DNA of 64,000 nt, from positions 11,029,841-11,093,840 of the forward strand of contig JANVCC010000030.1 of assembly GCA_025345505.1 (NCBI GenBank), given 5' to 3'. The notes beneath the pieces were generated by a model, which saw nothing but the letters and a program-made list of their open reading frames with translations, was not told where the DNA came from and made no database searches. Shown here piece by piece: positions 1 through 9,000 of the stretch; the first letter of the stretch is position 1, and every line of letters begins with the position of its first letter. Source of the stretch: Todiramphus chloris collaris. Its lineage: Eukaryota; Chordata; Aves; Coraciiformes; Alcedinidae. Made by a program: the position numbers and the translations under genes.

Positions 1-1850
1 ATCAGATTCCACTTATGCTTCCCGTGATTCCACAGTCAGACCTGGTTAATCCTCCATTCATCAAGGATTTTGGAAATGGGAAATATTTTTTTATTTTTTT
101 AACTTTTAGAGAAGTTAGTACTCCTCTGTCTGGGCTTGATCCTTGTGTTTTACTTGCAGGTTTCTTTTAGTTTGTTGTAGCAATGGATCAACATAATTAC
201 CTAATATAAATAATTACGTCTGAAAATATACATGTGCCTGTACTGGGTTTGGTGGTGGTAACTTTGGAAAGACCAGGCCTCACTCTCATGACCCAATTTA
301 ATCTAGCTTGGGAAGTTTGCAGCTGATTTGGAACCTGTGTGTTTCATTCTGTGAGCAGCAGACACATCCATTTCCTCATGTAAGGAGCCAAGACAAACAC
401 TGATGGTGATGGTTAAACATATATCACAATATAGCAGTGTGGTGTTCTGAATGGTCTGAACAGGAGGTTTACAGGGACACGCTAAAGAGACAGCATCTCA
501 AAACAACATTATAGCTGGACAGAGTACAAATGATGTATGCTATATGGTCATATCGCTGCACGACACATGCACATGATGCAGAGATGGCTATGGAAAATAC
601 TCACTTTTTCACTTGATTCTGCTTCCTTTTGGCTTCTGCACCCCTTTGGTGCATAGCAGGGAAGTAGGTATTTGTGTTTAGTGGAAGAAATTACACTGAC
701 TAACACACACAAGCATTTTGCTCAAGCTTATCACAGACTGTTGCTGAGTAGACTGACAGACATCCACTACAAATGGTGCATTAAACATGTAAGGGACCCA
801 GGCTGAACTCCTGGCCCTGTTGAAGCCGATGGAAGTTTTGTGCTTTTTTTGGGGGTGTGGATAAAGGGGGCAGCATTTTATTTTGGTTTCTAATTGTTAA
901 TTATTTAATAGAAAATTAGAAATGATGCCTTAAAGGAAGCATACTTTTCCTTTGTGCGGTTATGTTACAGATGTTAGAATTCACCACAAGCAAAATATGG
1001 TGTTCAACAGGGTCTGAGGAGGAGATTGCCAGACCTGGTTTCCAAAGGAATGCTGATATTTCGATACTGTGCACTAGTGCAGCGCATCGGTGGTGCCCTG
1101 TAGCAGCACTATGTGCTGGCCTTGTGGCCATCTAAAGTACTTCCAAAAAATACAGTAGCTGTTATGCTAAAACATAAAAGGAATAAGATAGGATTATGGA
1201 TTTTGAAGGCTCTCGCAAAACTATGTGGTAGGATTACTGCTATTAAATCTCACAATGAGTGGGAACAGCTTGTGTGCACTAAATATTAACAGTAAACTAA
1301 GTGGACTTGCCTGGGGAACAAATTCACGTGTGTGAGTGGCAGGAGGGAATAAATCAACTCTCGTAGCAAGATGGAATTGCTGTGTTTTGCAGTACTGTTC
1401 AGTCACTGTCTTCAAAAAACTAATGAAACCACCTAAGTTTTGATGGCTATTCCAAGGTGTAAGGTTTAGTGTGATGGTGTCACACCCTTTCTTCCCCTGA
1501 AGTTCTAGAAATGAAAGCGATGAGGTGTGCAAAATAATGTATTCTGACCTGGACCACGAGCAGAATCCTAGTGAGAGCTTAGGGATGGGATCTGAGGTAC
1601 TGGAAATGATACTACTGTGAAGTGTTTGTTTCTCCTTTTATATATGCATTGCAAATGAGTATTTGTAGTGTGAATACTGGATGGTGTGAATTATAATTGA
1701 AATTTTAAGCTGGTTTCAAACAACTTTGTGGTAACTGACATATACTGTACTTTCTACGGATCTTTTAATTTGGGGAGAAAATGCATTTTTGTTTAAACTT
1801 TCACGTCAAAACATCTAAAATCCCAAGCGATTGCATTATTCACATATTAT
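1..1850. other. AT-rich non-coding stretch left of the CpG island
   Basis: I see no exon-like open frame, RNA gene or recent transposon here. The open frames at 916-1131 and 1221-1532 (minus strand) match no family I recognise and have no splice or promoter context. One short trace of an old sauropsid repeat lies at about 801-840. If the CpG-island promoter fires leftward, this would be the 5' end of that transcript, but I could not identify an exon. Confidence 0.5.
801..840. repeat. Trace of an ancient sauropsid interspersed repeat
   Basis: The bases read 'ctcctggccctgttgaag' then 'gatggaagttttg'. This resembles a phrase common in reptile and bird DNA, in which 'ctcctggccccattgaagtc' leads into 'aatgg..gtttt'. 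I know the phrase by recurrence and cannot assign it a class or family name. The copy is short and diverged. Related phrases occur at 2405-2545, 2793-2813 and 3195-3255. Confidence 0.4.
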
Positions 1851-1859
1851 TTTTCCCCG

Positions 1860-2285
1860 TGTCGGTGAGGACACCTGAGGCCGTTGGCATGAGGTCCTCC
1901 AGCAGACGGGCTCAGCCAGCACCGCCAAAACGGGCACGGGGCCGAGGGGAAGCTAAGGAGCGGGTGAAGCTCCCCTCGGCCTTTGTGTGCCGGGGTTCAT
2001 GGGGGGCTTTTGTATCTCCCGTGCGCTGTGTCCGCGGCCTCCTCAGAGCCCCGCGCTCCGCCCACCTGTGATGTCATAGTAAGGAGGGGCTTTTCTTCTG
2101 CAGACTCCTCCCTCGGAATCTCCTTCATCACCATGGCAACAGCCTTATCTGCCGCCCTAGAGCCTTTCCCCTACAACAGCGAAATCAACAATGGCGCGAG
2201 TCAGCAGCAGCCTGGCAACACCCGCTTCCCAAAAACACACCCCAGAACCATCCCGTCATTAAACTGACGGCGTTTACGGCTGGAA
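1860..2285. promoter_or_regulatory. CpG-island promoter with X-box-like, CRE-like, GC-box and YY1-like sites
   Basis: This is the only CpG-dense block in the window, with roughly 27 CpGs by my count in about 420 bases against CpG-poor flanks. Visible sites are a GC box (CCGCCCA, 2058-2064), a CRE-like TGATGTCA (2069-2076), an RFX X-box-like element (ATCACC-AT-GGCAAC, 2127-2140), a second RFX half-site GGCAAC (2214-2219) and a YY1-like AACAATGGCGC (2187-2197). There is no TATA box, as is usual for CpG-island promoters. X-boxes are typical of ciliary-gene promoters, and YY1 sites often sit just downstream of the start in the sense direction, so rightward transcription from about 2080-2150 is a reasonable guess. 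No first exon of a known gene was recognised on either strand, so the driven gene is unknown. It could lie left of the window, or right through a very long first intron. Confidence 0.6.
2127..2140 (+). promoter_or_regulatory. RFX-type X-box-like site
   Basis: ATCACC-AT-GGCAAC fits the X-box rule GTNRCC-N(0-3)-RGYAAC at 11 of 12 defined positions; the first base is A instead of G. It lies inside the CpG island about 50 bases after the CRE-like site. RFX factors bind such sites in promoters of cilium genes and some others. It also overlaps an ATG in good Kozak context at 2133. Confidence 0.5.
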
Positions 2286-2404
2286 GCAAAGCTCGGTTTA
2301 AAGTAGAATACACAAACACTGTTTAAAAATAATAATAGTAATAATTTATCTGCGAACCCATTAGTTAACAATACAGTTGGGGTCTGGCCATAGACTTGTG
2401 ACTG

Positions 2405-2545
2405 GTTAGAGTTGCCCCAGTGAAGTCAGCGGGAATACGGCACTGCCTCGCTGGGGCAAGACTGGCTGGAAGCAGTGCAGACAGAAGGATTTGGACCTTC
2501 TGCAGGATAGGATCTCCACAGGAGTAAGGTCTGGAGGATCAGCCC
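2405..2545. repeat. Possible ancient interspersed repeat with a 9-bp-arm inverted repeat
   Basis: A GC-richer patch in AT-rich DNA contains 'ccagtgaagtcagcggga', which resembles the 'cattgaagtcaatggga' phrase of old sauropsid repeats. Perfect arms TTGCCCCAG (2412-2420) and CTGGGGCAA (2451-2459) enclose a 30-base loop. It could be an old repeat or the edge of the CpG-island regulatory region. The family is not identified. Confidence 0.35.
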
Positions 2546-2792
2546 CGTGATTTGATTTTAGTTACCCAAAAGCTTGTATCTGAAATACCTGGGTTTTGCT
2601 CAAAAATAACCAGCTTTACAGCTGGTTTTGCAAATAAAGTGCAGTTCCTTGTAATTCACTGAGGCAAACTCTTCTTGAAAATTGAATATATAACCTGGAG
2701 GGCTGGGCCCACAGTGTTTATAGCTCTAGTAACATTTTTAAAAGCAATTTACATCATAAAAGCAGTCTGTTTTTTTTGCTAACAGTATATAT

Positions 2793-2813
2793 GGAGCCAA
2801 ATTCTGCTGTCAC
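2793..2813. repeat. Trace of an ancient sauropsid repeat
   Basis: The phrase 'ggagccaaattctgct' followed by 'tcac' is one I associate with old, high-copy repeats of reptile genomes, where the usual form is 'gagccaaattctgctctcag'. Only a short piece survives. It lies between similar traces at 2405-2545 and 3195-3255, so all three may be parts of one decayed element. Confidence 0.35.
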
Positions 2814-3194
2814 AGGCATCACTACAGTTCTGCAAAAAATAGTTGTTGAATTTACTGTAATGTTCTTGTTTGGTTTTGTTGTTTTTTTAAAGCTTCACTT
2901 TTCTTAAAATCCACTTAATATATTGTAAATATTCAATACAAGGATAAAATATTTTAACATTATTTAATATTTTAGCCAAACAAAAAATGCACAAACATTG
3001 TGCTGTAATCTCTTTGAAGCCCTACTTCTAATTTAAAAAAGGGTATTTAGAACCTTGAATTCACATGGATTTTTGTGTTTTGATCTCTTATTCTCTTCTA
3101 AGTGGCAAAGAAAGTCTGAGCATATACGTGAAGCATAGCAGCAGAACTGTGTTATGCTAGTAACCCTGGGCATGTCCTTACTGTTACATTTTAA

Positions 3195-3255
3195 AAGCTC
3201 CCATTGATTTCTGTGGAAGTTTTAGCTGTGTAAAGACTGCAGGATCTGGCTCCAT
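3195..3255. repeat. Trace of an ancient sauropsid repeat
   Basis: The block contains 'gctcccattgatttctgtgg', then 'aagttttagctgtgtaa', then 'gactgcaggatctggctcc'. This closely follows a phrase common in turtle and crocodile DNA, in which 'actcccattgacttcaatgg' leads through 'gttttgcctg.gtaag' to 'gactgcaggat'. It is the clearest of the four traces in the first 3.3 kb. I do not know an agreed family name with certainty. Confidence 0.5.
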
Positions 3256-4279
3256 AAAAACAGTATTTTATACTAGATTCAAATATATTTAAATATTTAA
3301 AAGTCTATGAACAGTAGGGGTTCTTTACTACCACATCATATGCTAGAATTACTTACACTGGCACTGTGTAAGGAAAAAAGCACTATTGCTTATACTGAAC
3401 TACAGGTTGTTTCAGAAACATTTTGTCAATTACAGGTAGAAATATCACATTTCATTGCCGATTTTGAACGGTTTTTTCAATCACAAGGTCAGTCTTAGGT
3501 TAGCTTGCTTGTGCAACATATCACAGTTACCCTACAGAGAGTTCTTTGCATGCTGCAAGAAATTCTCAGAGCAGAAGTGTCAAAATGATAAGCATGCTGT
3601 ATTTGTGATGCCTTTGATATCCAAAGGACTGCAAAATCATTGCAAAATTAAATTTATTTAGTTCCATGAGAATTACTTCTAATTCATAAGCATATCAAAG
3701 GTTCTTGGCCAATTATGTATTTACTCTGTTCATGATTCATATGACATATTCCAGGTCTATGAAGCTTGTTTCTAGTATGATGCATGAAGCTATTGTTAGC
3801 TGGCACTAATAACATGCTATTTGATCTTTTTAAGATCTAGTCCTTTTGTGCTGAGTGCTAGAACAAAATAGTTTATCAGCTAGAAAGGATGCATTGGAAA
3901 GCATGCAGTGCTTTTTATTTCTTGCAGAGTAAAAACCCACCAAAGCAAAGGTCAGGTCACTTTTTTGAAGACAGAGCCACTTTTTCTTCAAGGTTTCACC
4001 TACTGCCTGAAAAGAGTCATGATACTCGTATTAGTGCCTGCTGTTAACCTTTCATAAACATAACTCTGCAAAACCCTGGGAGTGGTTGACACCATATATA
4101 AAATCTGTCTCATCAGTTTAAAGTGGTGATAGCACAATGTAGAGTAGTAACCTGCTGAATACCTCTGTGCTATTTTTATGAGCAAACTTTGTATATTTGC
4201 TATTCAAAGTGGTTTGATACTACTTTTTTTTCTTAGATCTTTCTTTTAGCTTTCCTAAAAGACCATATGTAAGTCAGGT

Positions 4280-4755
4280 TGACTTAAATATAGAGGCATC
4301 TCTCCTGGTGCCTCTGAGAGATAGATAGGAGGCCCTGCTGGAAGACTGCCAGTCTGATAGGGATATAGATGATAGGCAACCTGTTTCTGAGGTCTTACTA
4401 CAATCAGATAGGCCTTCCAACCTCTTCCACAAGGAAGAAGAGAAGGATTCTAGTTGATGGTAACTTGCTCCTGAATGGAACAGGGGACCCAATATGCAGA
4501 GTTGACTCTCATCATCGGGAAGTCTGCAGTCTACCTGGAGCCTGAATCAGGGATGTCACTAGGATGCTCCCCAACCTGGTGCAGTCAACAGGTCAACACT
4601 ACTGATCTGCCAGATAGGTGGGGAGGAAGCTGCATCCCATAGTCTGAGGGGAATGAAGAAAGACTTCAAGGCCTTGGGATGGTTGGTGAAAGAATCTGGG
4701 GTGTGGATGCTGAAAAGCTGCTAGCAGAGGGATTTTCCTAGGTTCTCACAATATT
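4280..4755 (+). mobile_element. CR1 LINE fragment, 5' (ORF1-side) part
   Basis: The stretch follows the 5' portion of avian CR1. Recognisable phrases are 'ggggacccaatatgcagagt' near 4483, 'gggaagtctgcag' and 'acctggagcctgaatcaggg' near 4518-4552, 'ctccccaacctggtgcag' near 4567, and 'gacttcaaggccttggga' near 4662 followed by 'tggttggtgaaag'. In complete CR1 copies the last part belongs to the esterase-like end of ORF1. The reading frame is broken by many stops and indels, so this is a dead relic. It ends shortly before the LTR-like block. CR1 3' sequence resumes on the other side in the same orientation, with the whole central part of the element missing. Confidence 0.6.
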
Positions 4756-4782
4756 TGGTGAGAATCCTGCCTTTCTCACACG

Positions 4783-5105
4783 TGTTATGAGAAACAGTAG
4801 GATGGTTTTGTAAACTAGACTAAACATGTGGTGTTTTGCTAAGTTCTGTTTATGGTACATTGGAAAAATATTTTGAAATAGGTGCTGTAGGACTTTAGCC
4901 AATCACCCTAGGAGATGGGTGATCACTGACCAATCGCCCTATGGGGCTAGGTTATATAAAATGGGGTTGTAAATTAATAAAGTTGCTTCTTTTGCCTGCT
5001 CTTGCTGAATTTATCTGTTGCTGCATCTCTCCGCTCCTGGCATAAACAGCGACACTGGGGTGCAGGTTATTTTCTCCTGCCTTCTTCTATTTTTGGGTGG
5101 TGACA
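4783..5105 (+). mobile_element. Solo-LTR-like block of an endogenous retrovirus
   Basis: The block has the order of signals expected of an LTR. It starts with TG (TGTTATG at 4783), then carries two CCAAT boxes (4899-4903 and 4930-4934), a TATA box (4953-4960) and AATAAA (4976-4981). A pyrimidine-rich U5-like stretch follows, with CA-type ends possible at 5054 (..GCGACA) or 5105 (..GGTGACA). No gag, pol or env reading frame flanks it, so it is a solo LTR or a truncated provirus. I found no clear target-site duplication, so the exact ends are uncertain. The block is sandwiched between CR1 5' and CR1 3' sequence. It could still act as a cryptic promoter or polyadenylation site on the + strand. 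Confidence 0.6.
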
Positions 5106-6025
5106 TGGGACCGATACTAGTCAATTTATTCATCAGGGATCTGGATGAGGGAACAGAGTGCACTGTCAAAACTGGGAGGAGTGGCTGACACACAAGCAGG
5201 CTGTGCTGCCATCCAGCGAGACCTGGACAGGCTGGAGAGTTGGGCAGGGGGAAATCGAATGAAATACAATAAGAGCAAGTGTAGAGTCTTGCATCTGGGA
5301 CAGAATAACCCTGTGTACCAGTATAGGCTGGGGATTGACTTGTTAGAGAGTAGCACAGGGGAAAGGGACCTGGGGGTCCTGGTGGGCAGTGGGGTGGTCA
5401 TGAGCCAGCAACGTGCCCTCGTGGCTAAGAAGGCCAATGGCATCCTGGGCTGTATCAGAAGGGGTGTGGTTAGTAGGTCGAGAGAGGTTCTCCTCCCCCT
5501 CTACTCTGCCCTGGTGAGGCTGCATCTGGAATATTGTGTCCAGTTCTGGGCCCCTCAGTTCAAGAAGGAGCAGGAACTGCATGAGAGAGTCCAGAGCAGA
5601 GCCACAAAGATGATTAAGGGAGTGGAGCATCTCCCTGATGAGGAGAGGCTGGGGGAGCTGGGTCTCTTGAGCTTGGAGGAGACTGAGGGGTGACCTCATT
5701 AATGTTTATAAATACATGAAGGGCGAGTGTCAGGAGGATGGAGCCAGGCTCTTCTCTGTTATGTCCAATGACAGGACAAGGGGCAATGGATGCAAACCAG
5801 AGCATAGGAGTTTCCACATAAATATGAGAAAAAACTTATTCGTGGTGAGGGTAAGAACACTGGAACGGGTTGCCCAGAGATGTTGTGGGGTCTCTTCTCT
5901 GGAGACATTCAAAACCTGTCTAGACACGTTCCTGTGTGATCTGATCTAGGAGGTCCTGCTCCGGCAGGGGGGTTGGACTAGGTGATCTTTTGAGGTCCCT
6001 TCCAATCCCTAACATTTTGTGATTT
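5106..6025 (+). mobile_element. CR1 LINE, ORF2 C-terminal part and 3' end
   Basis: This is a 5'-truncated CR1 copy. It opens with 'gggaccgatactagtcaatt', the counterpart of the CR1 phrase 'gggacc.atactgttcaat'. It runs through 'ggaggagtggctgacac' and 'ccagcgagacctggacaggc', and ends in the typical 3' tail: 'gttggactaggtgatctttt', 'gaggtcccttccaat', 'cattttgtgatt'. It lacks about 20 bases near 5165 where family members encode 'FADDTK'-like residues. A good part of the ORF2 frame is still open (see 5145-5949), so the copy is moderately old. It is the longest and clearest transposon in the window. Confidence 0.9.
5145..5949 (+). pseudogene. Decayed CR1 ORF2 (reverse transcriptase) C-terminal relic
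   Basis: One frame is open from 5145 to 5693 (182 codons) and a second from 5716 to 5949 (77 codons), so there is at least one frameshift near 5693-5716. The translation shows the well-known CR1 C-terminal signature: '[13 protein letters not shown]', '[12 protein letters not shown]', 'ERDLGVLV', '[14 protein letters not shown]', '[14 protein letters not shown]', '[10 protein letters not shown]', 'RATKMIKG', and after the shift '[18 protein letters not shown]'. In complete elements this is the end of the endonuclease/reverse-transcriptase protein that copies LINE RNA into DNA. The endonuclease and catalytic reverse-transcriptase motifs are missing, so it cannot be functional. There is no host gene here. 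Confidence 0.85.
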
Positions 6026-9000
6026 ATGGTATGAAAAATATTATTCAGAAACTAGAAGTTGGTGGGTAATTTCCTGGATACCAGAGAGAAAGGCACTGTA
6101 ATGCAATAGCTTAAATTCTCAGATTTTGGTGGAGAGATACACTTCATTGGAAAAGTGCTGGGGTTTTTTTTTTGTTTGGTTTTTTTAATATTATTTTAAG
6201 CTTTTTTAAAATTTTATTTTGGTGACTAGAAATGGATTTTGTTGTCCAAGGGAAGGCATGCAAGTTTGAAATTTTGGCCTCTGTATTCCCTGTAGTAAAA
6301 ACAATGTATTCAGTCTTTACCTATAAAGTGATGAGGCAGAGCTGGAGAGGAATAAAACCAGCTTTTCTATGACCAGGACAACCTTGCTACTGTTGTGAAC
6401 TGCAGCTAGAAATGATATTTTTTAGCACATTTATTACAGTAACCACTGAGGGATGATTTATATATATATTTTTAAAGATTCTATTTACTTGGCCTCCTTC
6501 AACATTAAGAATTGTTTCTTAGTGTTTTGGCTGGCTCTGTGTATTTTTCCATTACAGTAGCTTATTGCTCAAACTCTGTAATTCTGTAACAGCTAATTTT
6601 ACACTTGCCAGGTCTTCAAAATGAACACTTTGTTGACAGTGCAAATGCACAACCTAAGTTATTTTTTCATGTAAACAACAGTTTAATAATTTAGTAAATA
6701 AATTTTATCATTCCCTATTTGTCTGCAATATATGAATGGAAACAATTGTGATGCAGAGCATGAAAACCTATGTACAAATCAAGACAAAAAATAGATGAAG
6801 GAAAAACATATTGTTTGTTTTCATGGAATGTACTGCTTAAGAAAAACTACTGTTTTTTCATTATTTGCTACACTTAAAATGGATGGTTCCTATAGGCAAT
6901 GTCTCCAGAGCAAAATAAAGAGTAGAGTTCAGAGTATTCCCGTGATGCTAAGTATTTTTAATAGAATTGGGTTCAAAACTTAATAACAGTTTCTCTGGGT
7001 TTATCCTTTGGGATCAGTTAATGGATAGTAATAGACATTTCCAAAGGAGTATGCTGATTTGGCAGGATTTTGTAAGGAAGTACTCAATTTATTTTTTTTT
7101 TCTTTTTAATGGATGGTGTTTCTGAAGAGTTCCAAATTAAATTTTGTACAAGTCACACTATTTAGTTGTGGTACTTAGGAGTATTTAATTAAGTTACTGT
7201 AAAAGCATATTAATATAAATTTCTAGGACAGCATAAAGTCTTGTGGTTGTGGGTTTTGGTTTTTTTGTTTTTTTTTTTTTACATCAGTGCTATATACAGC
7301 TTTGTAACTGTGCTCATGTACTATAGAGCTTTTTTTTCTTTCAATACACGCGGCCAATAGGTCACTTTTAAGTCATGATGGGGAGACTGGTTAGAATGAG
7401 TACATGGTCATACTTGAAACATTACTGTTTGGTGAAATATTGTCCAACTCTGTAATTCTTTTCTTCATTACAGTTATTTGCAGATTTGTTTCTGTATCTG
7501 AAAGGCCTATGGCCACTGCCTTGTAAATAGTCAACATTTTGACAATAGTATTTAAATTATAATGATTAATTCCGGAAATTCTTTGTCTTCTATGCAATAA
7601 AAGGATTTTATCTAATTAGAAGTTTGTTATTGACAAATATTTAAGATCCTTGAGTCCCAAGTTCACTTTTCAGGAATATTTATACCATTTAATCTTGGGA
7701 GAAAGTGAACAGAATGAAATTGAGTGATTGGATTCTGTTGTTTTTGTTTTGTTTGTTTTTAATATTTATACATGAAGAAAGAAGTTCTGCCTTTATATAG
7801 ACCTGTACTTTTCTATTTATTTTCCAAAGATCCTATCAAGCTGTTTCAGCTTTACTTGACACACTAGAATGCATCTCTATTCATTGAGCTCTTGGAAATT
7901 ATCTCAGCATGGGCATGTTTAAATCTAAGCTTTTGCAAAAGAGAGGGTTTAACACAGCCTCCCTTGTAAAGATATTTGATAGGAAAAAAAGGTGATATGC
8001 AGACAGTTCTAGTACATGTACATGATTACTGATTTCATGTGCCATCTATCTAGTTCAGGAGAAACAGAAAAACAGCTTACTGTATTTATGAATATAATGA
8101 CAAAAAAGTGACCGACTACCCTGAACTGTTCACATTGGGATATTTAATTGAAACGTGTTTAAAAACAGAGCAGCAAAAAACCCCACCAAATGCTTTTCAG
8201 TCCAGTATCTCTTGAAGTACTGATCTGCTCTTTTAATAGCTTTAGTAGGTTGTGAAGGGGTTTTATAAAGCAAACTTTGTGAAAGATGCATTAGTGGTAA
8301 CTTTTGTTATGGTAGCCATAGTCCTTCTATGTTAGGAGAAAGAACTGATAGAGTTACTGTATGTGTCTAACTTGAGATGCTTGGCTGCTGTCCAGATCCC
8401 CAGGCAGCTGATATATTAGACTTACAGTACCAATTAAGCAGCCTGTTCAAAATGGGTTTATGCACCACAAATCTTTGTGTTTTGTGCAATTTAAAAATAA
8501 AAACGAAGGGACAAACTTGGCTTTACTGCTTAAAATTATGTAATGCTAACATTTTTGCCTCTTAAAACAAGCACACAGAGCTATGCCATGGTACCATGAC
8601 AGTTCTAGTGTCCACAATATGATTGTGAGCTCTCAATTTCACATAGGATCTGAGTTTATTACTTAGTATTTTTCCCTTCTCAAGCTTTTCTGTTCATGTT
8701 TTCTCCATATGTTTCTTTTCATCACCTATGTTTTTCTACTGTTTCCTAGCGGTGTTATATCTTGCATCTTCTGTATCATTAAAAATAATGAGAAACCATA
8801 TGGTGAGGCAGTTTTATGAACCAATAGAAAATGGATATTTAAATAGAAAAATCTGTTTCATCAAAGTGCTTGGTATTTTTTTTTTTTTGTATGAGCTTGA
8901 AGTAAGGTATGCGTTGAATGAAAATGGGAACAAAATTCCTCTAGGGCATGCTCAGCTGACTGTGGTATTCAGACATGTGAACAGGTTATATTTCCTGAAC

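Larger units (their letters stand above)
2290..4275. other. Non-coding stretch with old repeat motifs
   Basis: The DNA is AT-rich downstream of the CpG island. It contains an inverted repeat at 2412-2459 and three phrases resembling old sauropsid interspersed repeats (listed separately). Small open frames at 3307-3498 and 3455-3661 have no recognisable similarity and no exon context. No RNA gene is visible. Confidence 0.5.

Noticed and set aside
4274-4492. Minus-strand open frame of 72 codons
   Set aside because: It is antisense to the CR1 5' fragment on the + strand.
5343-5699. Minus-strand open frames at 5126-5443 and 5343-5699
   Set aside because: They are shadows on the opposite strand of the CR1 ORF2 relic.
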